Counted from the stretch's first letter, positions 38,380-47,803 are shown. The stretch: 64,000 nucleotides of DNA from Roseomonas gilardii subsp. gilardii (GCF_023078375.1 NZ_CP095554.1:1364001-1428000), one strand, 5' to 3'. Numbers and translations are program-made. Notes: generated from the sequence alone by a model not told the origin.

Positions 38380-38664
38380 GGGGGGGTGCTGGGGGGATCG
38401 GGCGTGGCGCTCCGGGAGGCTCTGCCTCCCGGACCCTTTGCTGAGGGAGGGGCCGCTCAGGGGCACAGTATGCCCCCGAGACCCCGCCATGAGCGCTCCG
38501 CGAGGAGGGGGTACAGGAAACCAGTCGCCAGATGGCGCAACGGCGGTCGAAGCCCCCTCCTCGCGGAGCGCTCATAGGGTTCCCAGGGACTAACGTCCCT
38601 GGGCGGGGTGTCCAGAGGGGCGGAGCCCCTCTGGCCCCGTCCGGATCACCTCCAGGGCACCCCC
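38380..38664. repeat. Nested-palindrome intergenic element, copy 2 (family B)
   Basis: This 285-bp gap between cmk and the convergent isochorismatase gene is filled by a second copy of the element at 32499. The shared core is 38412-38608: GGGAGGCTCTGCCTCCC, GGGGCACAGTATGCCCCC, the paired GAGCGCTC arms, and CCCAGGGAC/GTCCCTGGG. The outer ends differ from copy 1 and instead form their own imperfect inverted repeat: GGGGGTGC...GATC at 38382-38399 against 38643-38664. Between the long arms the sequence has diverged most. Confidence 0.85.
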
Positions 38665-39306
<642 letters not shown>

Positions 39307-39404
39307 GCGCGTGCTCCTGAACGGGGGGGATGCGACAGGAGACATGGTGTGCCGCCGGCCCGGCCGAAGGGAAGGGCGGAGCGGGGGAGGGGCCACGCTT
39401 TCCC

Positions 39405-39434
39405 TTGACCGGATCGTTGCGCGGGGAGTAAAAG
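39405..39434 (+). promoter_or_regulatory. Candidate rpsA promoter
   Basis: TTGACC at 39405 and TAAAAG at 39429, spaced by 18 bases, resemble a housekeeping sigma promoter and point toward rpsA. The match at -10 is weak. It would leave a leader of about 235 bases before the rpsA start. The 39307-39675 gap holds nothing else I can name. Confidence 0.4.
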
Positions 39435-39675
39435 CCGGATCGTCGCGGGGGAAGGTTTTCTCCCGCGTGCTCGTGCTGCGGTTTCCGGAACCGGAACGGT
39501 TTTGCCGGCAAGGTTCCCTGGAGCATCACCACGGGTCTCATCCCCCCACGGTCCGGCCAGGCCGGGCAAGACGTGTCGGTCCCGGCTGCTCGCTGAAGCG
39601 GAGCCGGAGGTCGGGGCGCAGGCCCAGCGGCCCCTTCCCCCCGAAGGCGCCGCCGTTTCAGGAACAGACAACTAC

Positions 39676-41391
39676 ATGGCATCTGCCACCACCCTCGACC
39701 GCGCCGCGGCTTCCGAGGATTTTGCTGCCCTCCTCGACGAGACCCTCGGCGCTGACACCGGCTTCGCCGGCTCCGTCGTCACCGGCCGCGTCATCCGCGT
39801 GGACGACGACGTCGCCGTCGTCGATGTCGGTCTCAAGAGCGAGGGCCGCGTCCCGCTGCGCGAGTTCGCCCCCCAGGGCCAGAAGGCCGAGGTCAAGCCG
39901 GGCGACACCGTCGAGCTGTTCGTCGAGCGCTATGAGGACAAGGACGGCTCCATCGTCCTGTCGCGCGAGAAGGCCCGCCGCGAGGAGGCCTGGACCAACC
40001 TGGAGAAGCAGTTCCAGGCCAACAACCGCGTGAACGGCACGATCTTCGGCCGCGTCAAGGGTGGCTTCACCGTCGATCTCGGCGGCGCCGTGGCCTTCCT
40101 GCCGGGCTCGCAGGTCGATATCCGCCCGGTGCGCGATGTCGGGCCGCTGATGGGCTCCCCGCAGCCCTTCCAGATCCTGAAGATGGACCGCGCCCGCGGC
40201 AACATCGTCGTGAGCCGCCGCGCGGTTCTCGAGGAGACGCGTGCGGAGCAGCGCAGCGAACTGATCCAGGGCCTGAAGGAAGGCATGGTGCTCGACGGCG
40301 TGGTGAAGAACATCACCGACTACGGCGCCTTCGTGGATCTGGGCGGCGTGGACGGGCTGCTGCACGTCACCGACATCGCCTGGCGTCGCATCAACCACCC
40401 CTCCGAGGCCCTGACCATCGGCCAGCAGGTCAAGGTGCAGGTCATCCGCTTCAACCCCGAGACGCAGCGCATCTCGCTCGGCATGAAGCAGCTGATGGCC
40501 GATCCGTGGGAGGGTGTGGCCGTCAAGTATCCGGTGAACGCCAAGTTCTCCGGCCGCGTGACGAACATCACCGACTACGGCGCCTTCGTGGAGCTGGAGC
40601 CGGGCGTCGAGGGTCTGGTCCATGTCTCCGAGATGAGCTGGACCAAGAAGAACGTCCATCCGGGCAAGATCGTCGCCACCTCCCAGGAGGTCGAGGTGAT
40701 GATCCTGGACGTGGACGAGCCGAAGCGCCGCATCTCGCTGGGCCTGAAGCAGGCGCAGGGCAACCCCTGGGACCAGTTCCTGGAGCAGCACCCGCCGGGT
40801 TCGACCGTCGAGGGCGAGATCCGCAACATCACCGAGTTCGGCCTCTTCATCGGCCTGGGCCCGGATCTGGACGGCATGGTCCACATGTCCGACCTGTCCT
40901 GGGAGCTGACCGGCGAGCAGGCCATGGCCAACTACCACAAGGGCGACACCGTCCAGGCCAAGGTGCTGGACGTGGATGTCGAGAAGGAGCGCATCTCCCT
41001 CGGCATCAAGCAGCTCCAGTCCGACCCGGCCGCCGAGGTGCTGGACCGCGTCCGCAAGGGTGACGTCGTCACCGGCGTGGTGACGAAGGTCGAGGCCAAC
41101 GGCATCGAGGTGAAGGTCGAGGACATCCTCACCGGCTTCATCCGCCGCGCCGAGCTGGCCCGCGACCGCAACGACCAGCGCCCCGAGAAGTTCGCGGTGG
41201 GCGAGAAGGTCGATGCCAAGGTGGTCATGGTGGACCGTGCGGCCCGCCGCCTGAGCCTGACCATCAAGGGCAAGGAGGTCGAGGAGGAGCGCGAGGCGGT
41301 GCGCGAGTACGGCACCTCCGACAGCGGTGCCTCGCTGGGCGACATCCTGGGTGCCGCGATCCGTCGCCGCAACCAGATGACCGAGGACTGA
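39676..41391 (+). CDS. rpsA: 30S ribosomal protein S1
   Basis: The 571-residue RNA-binding protein brings mRNA to the small ribosomal subunit. Six S1 (OB-fold) repeats run in series. The first starts AGSVVTGRVIRVDDD near residue 30. The third and fourth contain NITDYGAFVDLGGVDGLLHV and NITDYGAFVELEPGVEGLVHV. The fifth has NITEFGLFIGLGPDLDGMVH. Length is typical for alphaproteobacteria. The ATG at 39676 fits the family start; upstream open frame is non-coding. Codon use is the most biased toward C-ending codons in the window, as expected of a highly expressed gene. Confidence 0.97.
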   Translation: MASATTLDRAAASEDFAALLDETLGADTGFAGSVVTGRVIRVDDDVAVVDVGLKSEGRVPLREFAPQGQKAEVKPGDTVELFVERYEDKDGSIVLSREKARREEAWTNLEKQFQANNRVNGTIFGRVKGGFTVDLGGAVAFLPGSQVDIRPVRDVGPLMGSPQPFQILKMDRARGNIVVSRRAVLEETRAEQRSELIQGLKEGMVLDGVVKNITDYGAFVDLGGVDGLLHVTDIAWRRINHPSEALTIGQQVKVQVIRFNPETQRISLGMKQLMADPWEGVAVKYPVNAKFSGRVTNITDYGAFVELEPGVEGLVHVSEMSWTKKNVHPGKIVATSQEVEVMILDVDEPKRRISLGLKQAQGNPWDQFLEQHPPGSTVEGEIRNITEFGLFIGLGPDLDGMVHMSDLSWELTGEQAMANYHKGDTVQAKVLDVDVEKERISLGIKQLQSDPAAEVLDRVRKGDVVTGVVTKVEANGIEVKVEDILTGFIRRAELARDRNDQRPEKFAVGEKVDAKVVMVDRAARRLSLTIKGKEVEEEREAVREYGTSDSGASLGDILGAAIRRRNQMTED

Positions 41392-41420
41392 TCCTCCGCC
41401 TCACGGCGAAGGTCACGGGA

Positions 41421-41457
41421 ACGCCCCGGGGAGAGATCCCCGGGGCGTTTCGCGTTT
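41421..41457 (+). terminator. Rho-independent terminator of rpsA
   Basis: ACGCCCCGGGGA and TCCCCGGGGCGT form a perfect 12-bp stem with a GAGA tetraloop, followed by TTCGCGTTT. It lies 30 bp after the rpsA stop and before the convergent IclR gene. Confidence 0.85.
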
Positions 41458-41528
41458 GCGGGGGGGCCTTGTGCCTGGCCGCCGGGAGAGAGGCAGCGCC
41501 TTCCCCAGGGCCGGACGCGCAACCGGTG

Positions 41529-42287
41529 TCAGCCGCCGGGCGGGGCGGCGAGGGCGGCGAGTTCCGCGGCGGCGTCCCGGAGGCGGGGGAGGTGCTGCCG
41601 GACGAAGCGGGGCCGGTCCATGGCCGTGCTGTGCCAGACGATGTTGATGCAGCCGAGCAGGGCGGGGCCGGTGCCGATCGGCACGGCGATGCCCATGTCG
41701 CCCGCCCGGCGGGGATTGCCGCGCCGGATATGGCTGCTGGTGCGGTGGCCATAGCCATCCTCCAGCGTCTCGCGGATGCCGCGTGCCGTTTCCTCCGGGC
41801 TCGCTCCCCAGGGTGGGGGCGGGGCCTGGTCCTGCCATGCGGCGCGGGCCTCGGCGGTGCTCCAGGCGAGCCAGGCGCGGCCGAGGCCGCTGGTGGCCAT
41901 CGGGACGCGCAGGCCCTGCGGCACCGCCTCGAAGCCGAAGGGCGAGAGGAGGCGGGAGCTTTCCACGATCTCCATGCCGCCCTGGCGGAACAGGCCGATA
42001 TCCGAGGGCCAGCGCACGTCCTGGCACAGGGCGCGGAGTACGGGGGCGGCGGCCGCGAGCAGCCGGGCGCGGTGGCGGTCCTCCGCCGTGGCGGTGGGGG
42101 TGGTGGCGCGCCAGAGCCCGTCGGCGAGGCGGCGATGGGCGAAGCCCTCCTCCTCCAGCGTGCGGAGCAGGCGCAGCAGCGTGGGCTTGGCCAGGCCGGT
42201 GGCGCGGTTCAGCGCATCGAGCGAGAGGGGTGGGCCGGCTTCCAGCACCCGCAACACGGCGAGACCGCGCGAAAGCGCCCTGACCAT
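41529..42287 (-). CDS. IclR-family transcriptional regulator
   Basis: The 252-residue DNA-binding protein has an N-terminal winged helix (about residues 1-65, SRGLAVLRVLEAGPP, LDALNRATGLAKPTLLRLL). A C-terminal effector domain contains RVPMATSGLGRAWLAW and GDMGIAVPIGTGPALLG. A GGAGG site precedes the ATG at 42287. It is divergent from a sulfatase gene, and a perfect TTCCAC-N3-GTGGAA palindrome lies in the shared region, so it probably controls that gene and itself. Confidence 0.92.
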   Translation of the reverse strand: MVRALSRGLAVLRVLEAGPPLSLDALNRATGLAKPTLLRLLRTLEEEGFAHRRLADGLWRATTPTATAEDRHRARLLAAAAPVLRALCQDVRWPSDIGLFRQGGMEIVESSRLLSPFGFEAVPQGLRVPMATSGLGRAWLAWSTAEARAAWQDQAPPPPWGASPEETARGIRETLEDGYGHRTSSHIRRGNPRRAGDMGIAVPIGTGPALLGCINIVWHSTAMDRPRFVRQHLPRLRDAAAELAALAAPPGG

Positions 42288-42313
42288 TTCCGGAACCTCC
42301 CTGCCGCCAGAGA

Positions 42314-42328
42314 TTCCACAGGGTGGAA
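42314..42328. promoter_or_regulatory. Candidate IclR operator
   Basis: TTCCAC-AGG-GTGGAA is a perfect 6-3-6 palindrome 27 bp upstream of the IclR-family gene and about 127 bp upstream of the divergent sulfatase gene. The TTCC...GGAA form agrees with operators reported for several IclR regulators. Binding is inferred. Confidence 0.55.
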
Positions 42329-42454
42329 GGCGTGCGCAATCCGTTTGCGGGCGGGGGCCGTCCTGCGGCATGGGCAGGGCCGCGCGCCCCCGGACGTGAC
42401 CATGCGGGGGGCAAGGAACGGAGCCCGGGACAGGGCTCGCGAGGAAAGGGAAGG

Positions 42455-43954
42455 ATGCGGATGCCACCGATCAGCCGCCGGGACCTGTTGATGTCGGCCG
42501 CCGCCGTGCCGGTGGCCGGGGCGGCCGCTGCGGCCCAGCCCGCCGTCACGCGGCCGAACATCGTCTTCATCATCGCCGACGACATGGGCTATGCGGACGT
42601 GTCCTGCTATGGCCGCCCGGACATGGCGACGCCGAATGTCGACCGGATCGCGGCACAGGGCACGCGCTTCACCCAGGGCTATTCCAACTCGCCGGTCTGC
42701 AGCGCCTCGCGCGTCGCCATCATGACCGGCCGCTACCAGCTTCGCCTGCCGGTGGGGCTGGAGGAGCCGATCTCGGGCACGACGCGCAAGGGCATCGGCC
42801 TGCCGCCGGAGCATCCGACCCTGCCCTCCCTGCTGAAGAAGGCGGGCTATGGCACCACGCTGGTCGGCAAGTGGCATCTGGGCAGCCTGCCGGATTTCGG
42901 GCCGCACCAGAGCGGGTACGACCACTTCTATGGCTTCCGGGGTGGGGCGATCGACTATTTCCTCCATACCGGGCGGAACGGCTCGAAGGATTTCTGGGAG
43001 GAAGACGAACGGATCGAGCCGGAGGGCTATGCCACCACGCTGCTGGGCGACCGGGCGGTGCGCGTGGTCGAGGGCTATGCGCGGACGCGGCAGCCCTTCC
43101 TGCTGAGCCTGCATTTCAACGCGCCGCACTGGCCCTGGGAGGGGCCGGATGACCGGGCGGAGGCGGAGCGGCTGCGGGGCAAGGACCCGGCGAGCTGGGA
43201 TGCCGGATCGCAGGAGACCTATCGCCGCATGATCGCGGAGATGGACCGGCAGATCGGGCGGGTGATGGAGGCGCTGGAGAAGAACGGGCTGGCGCGCGAC
43301 ACGATCATCATCTTCACCAGCGACAATGGCGGCGAGCGCTTCGCGGATACCTGGCCCTTCTCCGGCCACAAGACGGAGCTGCTGGAAGGCGGGCTGCGGG
43401 TGCCGGCCATCATCTCCTGGCCCGCGCGCATTCCGGCGGGGCGGGTGAGCGAGCAGGTGACGGCGAACATGGACTGGATGCCCACGCTGCTGGCCGCGGC
43501 CGGGGCGGCGCCGGACCCGCGGTACCCGCCCGACGGCATGAACCTCCTGCCGCATCTGGCGGAGGGGGCGCCGGCCGTGGAGCGGCAGCTCTTCTGGCGC
43601 TACAAGTCGCTGTGGCAGCGCGCGGCCCGCATCGGCGACTGGAAGTACCTGAAGATGCTGGACAACACCTTCCTCTTCAATGTCGTCGCGGACCCGCTGG
43701 AGCGCGCGAACATGAAGGAGCGGGAGCCGGAGGTCTATCGCCGGCTGGTGGCGGCCTGGGATGCCTGGAACGGCACGATGCTGCCGGAGGTGGCGCACAG
43801 CTTCACCGAGGATATCGACGGATCGCAGATGGCGAGCCAGTTCGGCACCCGCCCGAGCAGCGGGGTGCCCGATCCCACCCTGCCGGGCTCCGAACCGCCG
43901 GCCGGACAGGCGGTCTCGCCCTTCCTGGAACCGAAGGGGGCGGGCAAGCCCTGA
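42455..43954 (+). CDS. Arylsulfatase-type sulfatase, Tat-exported
   Basis: The 499-residue alkaline-phosphatase-fold hydrolase removes sulfate esters, probably in the periplasm. Its N-terminus has a twin-arginine signal (ISRRDLLMSAAAVPVAG). Metal-binding IADDMGYAD, the formylglycine motif CSASR in SPVCSASRVAIMTGRYQ, then GKWHLG and DNGGE follow. The cysteine of CSASR needs a formylglycine-generating enzyme encoded elsewhere. A GGGAAGG site precedes 42455. Substrate is unknown; the divergent IclR gene is the likely regulator. Confidence 0.92.
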   Translation: MRMPPISRRDLLMSAAAVPVAGAAAAAQPAVTRPNIVFIIADDMGYADVSCYGRPDMATPNVDRIAAQGTRFTQGYSNSPVCSASRVAIMTGRYQLRLPVGLEEPISGTTRKGIGLPPEHPTLPSLLKKAGYGTTLVGKWHLGSLPDFGPHQSGYDHFYGFRGGAIDYFLHTGRNGSKDFWEEDERIEPEGYATTLLGDRAVRVVEGYARTRQPFLLSLHFNAPHWPWEGPDDRAEAERLRGKDPASWDAGSQETYRRMIAEMDRQIGRVMEALEKNGLARDTIIIFTSDNGGERFADTWPFSGHKTELLEGGLRVPAIISWPARIPAGRVSEQVTANMDWMPTLLAAAGAAPDPRYPPDGMNLLPHLAEGAPAVERQLFWRYKSLWQRAARIGDWKYLKMLDNTFLFNVVADPLERANMKEREPEVYRRLVAAWDAWNGTMLPEVAHSFTEDIDGSQMASQFGTRPSSGVPDPTLPGSEPPAGQAVSPFLEPKGAGKP

Positions 43955-43977
43955 TCCTCAGGGGGCTCCCTCCGGTG

Positions 43978-44143
43978 GCCCGGGGGAAAGGCGCTGCCTT
44001 TCCCCCGATGCCCCTGACCGCCAGGAGCCCGTGGCTCCTGCACCTTTCTTTCGCTGGCATCCTGCTGATGCCGGGACGCCATGTTTCCCGGCGACTGCCG
44101 GTGCCGCCAGCGTGGGCGTGATGTTTTCTTCTTTCCGGTGCGC
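43978..44143. repeat. Intergenic multi-hairpin repeat (family A)
   Basis: It contains CCCGGGGGAAAGGCGCTGCC with a TTTCCCCCG return arm, then CCGCCAGGAGCC/GGCTCCTG, TTCGCTGGCAT, CCGGCGACTGCCGGTGCCGC and a TTTTCTTCTTTCCGG tail. The order of modules matches the copy at 58425, with different spacing. No gene is present in the 43955-44164 gap. Confidence 0.65.
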
Positions 44144-44164
44144 GGAGTGGGGGCGGGGCGCGTA

Positions 44165-44548
44165 TCAGCTCCGGCGCAGGGCGTTGCCGTAGAAGACCAG
44201 GATGCTGCGGTTGAGCAGCAGGATCTGCTGGCGCGTCAGGGGCAGGGGGCCGCAGCGCGGATCGAGGAAGGCGCGGCGCAGCTCCTCGTAGAGCGGGCGC
44301 AGCTCCTGCCGCATGGGCGGGCGGCGGTAGGCGGGGCGGACGGCCAGCACGCGGCCGGAGGCGTCCACCTGGACCTCGAATTCCAGCACCGCATCCGGCG
44401 GCACGGGCACGTCCCCACGGCAGGGGGCGATGTGCCGGATCAGGGTTTCGATGAGTTGCGCCGAGGGATCGTCGGGGGCCCCCTGCGCCCGGGCGGTGGC
44501 CGGGAGGAAGGGGAGCAGGAGCAAGGGGACGAGGGCGCGGCGGCGCAT
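44165..44548 (-). CDS. Secreted hypothetical protein, TonB C-terminal-like
   Basis: The 127-residue product has a clear Sec signal peptide (MRRRALVPLLLLPFLPATARAQ, cleavage after ARA). The mature part has LEFEVQVDASGRVLAVRPAY, a pattern seen in the C-terminal domains of TonB-like energy transducers, and one Cys pair. It lacks a transmembrane anchor and proline-rich linker, so it is not a full TonB. It probably works in the periplasm. It directly follows olsB on the same strand with an 8-bp gap. Confidence 0.7.
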   Translation of the reverse strand: MRRRALVPLLLLPFLPATARAQGAPDDPSAQLIETLIRHIAPCRGDVPVPPDAVLEFEVQVDASGRVLAVRPAYRRPPMRQELRPLYEELRRAFLDPRCGPLPLTRQQILLLNRSILVFYGNALRRS

Positions 44549-44556
44549 GGCCGGGT

Positions 44557-45405
44557 CTATTCCGAGCTCCAGCCCGCCTTGCGCTCGTAGTGCTTGAAGT
44601 ATTTTTCCGTCACCTGGTCGGTCTTCACCACGACGCAGACATCGGTGGTGTTGAACTGCCGGTCCACCACGGCACCATCGCCGACGAAGCCGCCGAGGCG
44701 CAGATAGCCCTTCACCAGTGGCGGCAGGTCCGCCAGCGCGTGGCGGCCGACCTGCGACGGGTCGAGACGCACCATGTTCTCGTAGCGGTCCGGCAGGGCG
44801 CGGGGGCGCAGGTGCGGCGGCGCCATGTGGTTGAGGGCGAGATAGGTGAGCTGTTCCGCCAGCGCGTCCAGATCCGTGCCGGGCAGGGAGGCGCAGCCGA
44901 ACATCACCTCGACACGGTGCTTGTGCACATAGGCGGCGATGCCGCGCCAGAGGAGTTGCAGGCTGCCGCGCGTGCGGTGGTTCTCCCCGACGCAGGAGCG
45001 GCCGAGTTCGAGGATCTGGCCCGGCAGGTCCAGCAGCGGGGTGATGTCGTATTCATCGGCGGAATAGAAGCGGCCGATCAGCGCCGCGGCCTCGCGCCGG
45101 ATGAGGCGGTAGGTGCCGACCACCGATTCCGGACCTTCGCCGAGGCTGTGGTCCACCACCAGCAGGTGGTCCGCCACCGCGTCATAGGCATCGACATCGC
45201 GGCCGGGGCGCATGTCCGGCGTGGGGCGCGCGCCCATTTCCTCGTAGAAGATCTTCCAGCGCAGTGCCTGGGCGGCCTCGATTTCCCAGTCATGGGCCGC
45301 GATCCGCACGCCGAGCTCGCCTGCGCGCAGTTCTCCGAAGCCGGCATCGGTCATGAGAGGGGGGCCATGGAATTTGTCACGGATCACCCCCTGGACCACG
45401 CTCAT
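44557..45405 (-). CDS. olsB: L-ornithine N-alpha-acyltransferase (OlsB-like, GNAT fold)
   Basis: The 282-residue protein matches the OlsB family that adds a 3-hydroxy fatty acid to ornithine, the first step to ornithine membrane lipids. Typical segments are ALRWKIFYEEMGA, VDAYDAVADHLLVVD, GTYRLIRRE, ELGRSCVGENHRTRGSLQLLWRG and GCASLPGTD. Its ATG overlaps the fur stop as ATGA, so the two are likely co-translated. An olsA partner is not in the window. Confidence 0.88.
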   Translation of the reverse strand: MSVVQGVIRDKFHGPPLMTDAGFGELRAGELGVRIAAHDWEIEAAQALRWKIFYEEMGARPTPDMRPGRDVDAYDAVADHLLVVDHSLGEGPESVVGTYRLIRREAAALIGRFYSADEYDITPLLDLPGQILELGRSCVGENHRTRGSLQLLWRGIAAYVHKHRVEVMFGCASLPGTDLDALAEQLTYLALNHMAPPHLRPRALPDRYENMVRLDPSQVGRHALADLPPLVKGYLRLGGFVGDGAVVDRQFNTTDVCVVVKTDQVTEKYFKHYERKAGWSSE

Positions 45406-45869
45406 CCCTCGCCGTCCGTATCCCGTTGCCGCGCCACGGACTCGCCCTTGGGCTTGCGGCCGAAGAGTTCCAGGCGCTGGCCGATCAGGGAGAAGCCGAG
45501 CCGCGCGGCGATCTCCTGCACCAGGCGTTCGTGCGCGGCGTCCTCGAACTCGATCACCTTGCCCGAGTCGACATCGATCAGGTGGTAGTGGTGGCCATGG
45601 TCCGTCGGCTCGTAGCGGGCGCGGCCGCCACCGAAGTCATGGCGCTCCAGGATGCCCTTTTCCTCCAGCAGCCGGACGGTGCGGTAGACGGTGGCGATGG
45701 AGACCTTGGAGTCGATGGCGAGGGCGCGGCGGTACACTTCCTCGACATCCGGGTGGTCCTGGGCCTCGCTCAGCACGCGCGCGATCAGCCGGCGCTGGCC
45801 GGTCATCTTGAGCCCGCGTTCGACGCAAAGGCGCTCGATGCGGGAGGGGTCTGGGCGTGCTGCGTCCAT
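45402..45869 (-). CDS. fur: Fur-family metal-responsive regulator
   Basis: The 155-residue regulator has an N-terminal winged helix (LKMTGQRRLIARVL, VSIATVYRTVRLLEEKGIL). The metal-binding region HGHHYHLIDVDSGKVIEFED follows. The FGGGRARYE segment is typical of alphaproteobacterial Fur/Mur proteins, which can sense manganese as well as iron; the metal cannot be decided here. It is the first gene of a fur-olsB unit. Confidence 0.9.
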   Translation of the reverse strand: MDAARPDPSRIERLCVERGLKMTGQRRLIARVLSEAQDHPDVEEVYRRALAIDSKVSIATVYRTVRLLEEKGILERHDFGGGRARYEPTDHGHHYHLIDVDSGKVIEFEDAAHERLVQEIAARLGFSLIGQRLELFGRKPKGESVARQRDTDGEG

Positions 45870-45988
45870 GCGTCCGTTCTAGTCTTGTCCCCGGCGGAGC
45901 GGGAAGTGCCGGCCGGGCGGCACAATACCCACCCCTGGCCCTCCACGGCAAACATGACGGGTCCACGACACCGTCATGTTCCGGCGTC

Positions 45989-46432
45989 TCAGCCGCCCGC
46001 GCGGCGGCTCCGGCCCCGCGGGCGCGTCCCCAGGCCGATGCTCTTGGCCAGGGAGGAGCGGTGCTGGGCGTAGTTCGCGGCGACCATCGGATAGTCCGGC
46101 GGCAGGCCCCAGCGCTCGCGGTACTGCTCGGGCGTCAGGTTGTAGTGCGTCATCAGATGCCGCTTGAGCATCTTGAGCTTCTTGCCGTCCTCGAGGCAGA
46201 CCAGATAGTCGGGCGTGACGCTCTTTTTCACCGGCACGGCAGGTTCGGGGCGGGTCACCGGTGCCGGCTCGGCCGGTTTGCCAAGACCGAGGAGGGCGCG
46301 GTGGACTTCCGTGATCAGCCCGGGCAAGTCATTGTGCTGGACACTGTTGTTGGAGACGTGTGCCGCGACGATCTGAGCCGTCAGAGCCAGTACGTCGCCA
46401 CGCGACTCTTCCTGGGCCGGCGCATCGGCCAT
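45989..46432 (-). CDS. MucR/Ros-family zinc-finger transcriptional regulator
   Basis: The 147-residue DNA-binding protein is a MucR homologue. These proteins silence or tune exopolysaccharide, motility and cell-cycle genes in alphaproteobacteria. An N-terminal oligomerisation region (ADAPAQEESRGDVLALTAQIVAAH) is followed by the Ros zinc finger, with Cys in DYLVCLEDGKKLKMLKRHL and the H...H pair in KRHLMTHYNLT. An AAGGAGAG site precedes the ATG at 46432. It is divergent from a TusA-like gene across 116 bp of AT-richer DNA, where it may bind. Confidence 0.93.
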   Translation of the reverse strand: MADAPAQEESRGDVLALTAQIVAAHVSNNSVQHNDLPGLITEVHRALLGLGKPAEPAPVTRPEPAVPVKKSVTPDYLVCLEDGKKLKMLKRHLMTHYNLTPEQYRERWGLPPDYPMVAANYAQHRSSLAKSIGLGTRPRGRSRRAGG

Positions 46433-46548
46433 GTTGACTCTCCTTGAGATCATAGTCCCGGATCACCCGCACAACATCTCTGGAATTTTGTGGGGGCCTG
46501 CACGGACCTAAATAGACGCGGACGGGCAGAAAAACAACAGGAGGTTTC

Positions 46549-46812
46549 ATGATCAGTTCAGGTGAAGAAGAGTTGCTCGACTATGATTCCCGCATCGACA
46601 TCACGCGCGACACTTGCCCCATGACCTTCGTCCGGACGCGCCTCGCCCTGGACCGCATGGCGCCCGGGCAGGTTCTTCTGGTGGAGATGCGCGGTGCCGA
46701 GCCGGTGCGCAACGTGCCCCGCACGGCGGTGGAGCAGGGCCACGAGATCCTGGCGCGGGACGAGGCGGGGGATGGGCTGGTGCGGCTCTGGCTCCGCCGC
46801 GGCGGGGCCTGA
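46549..46812 (+). CDS. TusA/SirA-like sulfurtransferase
   Basis: The 87-residue protein has the TusA fold with the catalytic Cys-Pro in ITRDTCPMTFVRTRLALDRM and VLLVEMRGAEPVRNVPRTA. Such proteins carry persulfide sulfur for tRNA thiolation or molybdenum-cofactor enzymes. AGGAGG lies seven bases before the ATG. It is divergent from the MucR gene. Confidence 0.88.
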   Translation: MISSGEEELLDYDSRIDITRDTCPMTFVRTRLALDRMAPGQVLLVEMRGAEPVRNVPRTAVEQGHEILARDEAGDGLVRLWLRRGGA

Positions 46813-46900
46813 GCGGGAGAGCCGAGGGGGCGATTCCGGTTTCCGGGGGCCAGGGCTGGCCTTGCCCCCCGGGGATCATCGGGCGGGAGGAGGCGCCGGA

Positions 46901-47803
46901 TCAGGCCGGCACGCGGGCCGTGTGGACGGCCTCGGCCAGGGCGCGCACCTGGTCCAGCACCTTGCGCACCGTGTCCGGCCCGGCGCGGCCCTCCGAATCG
47001 AGCGTGGCGGCCAGGGTATCGACCAGCGCCGTGCCCACCACCGCCGCATCGGCGATCCGGACCGCGTCGGCGGCCTGTTCCGGCGTGCGGATGCCGAAGC
47101 CGATGGCAATCGGCAGCGCCGTGGCGGCGCGGATGCGGCCGACATTGCGGTGCAGCTCCTCCGCCGCGGCGGAGCGCGTGCCGGTGATGCCGGTGATGGA
47201 GACGTGGTAGACGAAGCCGCCCGCGCCATCGAGCGCGTAGGGCAGGCGGGCATCGTCCGTGGTGGGGGCGATCAGCCGGATCAGGTCCAGCCCCTGCGCT
47301 TCGGTGAAGGGCGCGAGCTCGTCCGATTCCTCCGGCGGCATGTCCACCACGATCAGCCCGTCCACCCCGGCGGCCGCGGCATCGGCGCAGAAGCGTTCGG
47401 CGCCATAGGCCAGGATCGGGTTCAGGTAGCCCATCAGCACAACGGGCACCGCGGCCTCGGCGGCGCGGAAGCCGCGCACCATCTCCAGCACCCCGGCCAG
47501 GGTGGCGCCGGCCTTCAGCGCGCGCAGGCCGGCGCGCTGGATCGAGGGGCCGTCGGCCGCCGGGTCGGTGAAGGGCACGCCGATCTCGACCAGGTCCGCC
47601 CCCGCCGCCGGCAGGCCGGCGAGCAGGGCGCGGGAGGTTTCCAGGTCGGGGTCGTAGGCCTGCAGGTAGGGGACCAGCGCCCCCTTGCCCTGAGCCTTCA
47701 GCGCCGCGAAGCGGGCGGCGATGCGGCCCCCGTGACCCTGATCCCGGCGATCCTGATCCCGGCGACCCTGATCCTGGTGACGGTTGTCCTGCTGCGCGGT
47801 CAT
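46901..47803 (-). CDS. trpA: Tryptophan synthase alpha subunit
   Basis: The 300-residue protein cleaves indole-glycerol phosphate and passes indole to the beta subunit. The catalytic Glu and Asp lie in DLVEIGVPFTDPAADGPSIQRA; the phosphate-binding GFGIRTPEQA and VVGTALVD segments follow. The usual TAGDP loop reads LQAYDPD. The first 25 codons encode a Q/D/R-rich leader from three 15-bp repeats (47736-47780), not part of the normal fold. Its start shares one base with the trpB stop (TGATG), so translation is coupled. Confidence 0.93.
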   Translation of the reverse strand: MTAQQDNRHQDQGRRDQDRRDQGHGGRIAARFAALKAQGKGALVPYLQAYDPDLETSRALLAGLPAAGADLVEIGVPFTDPAADGPSIQRAGLRALKAGATLAGVLEMVRGFRAAEAAVPVVLMGYLNPILAYGAERFCADAAAAGVDGLIVVDMPPEESDELAPFTEAQGLDLIRLIAPTTDDARLPYALDGAGGFVYHVSITGITGTRSAAAEELHRNVGRIRAATALPIAIGFGIRTPEQAADAVRIADAAVVGTALVDTLAATLDSEGRAGPDTVRKVLDQVRALAEAVHTARVPA

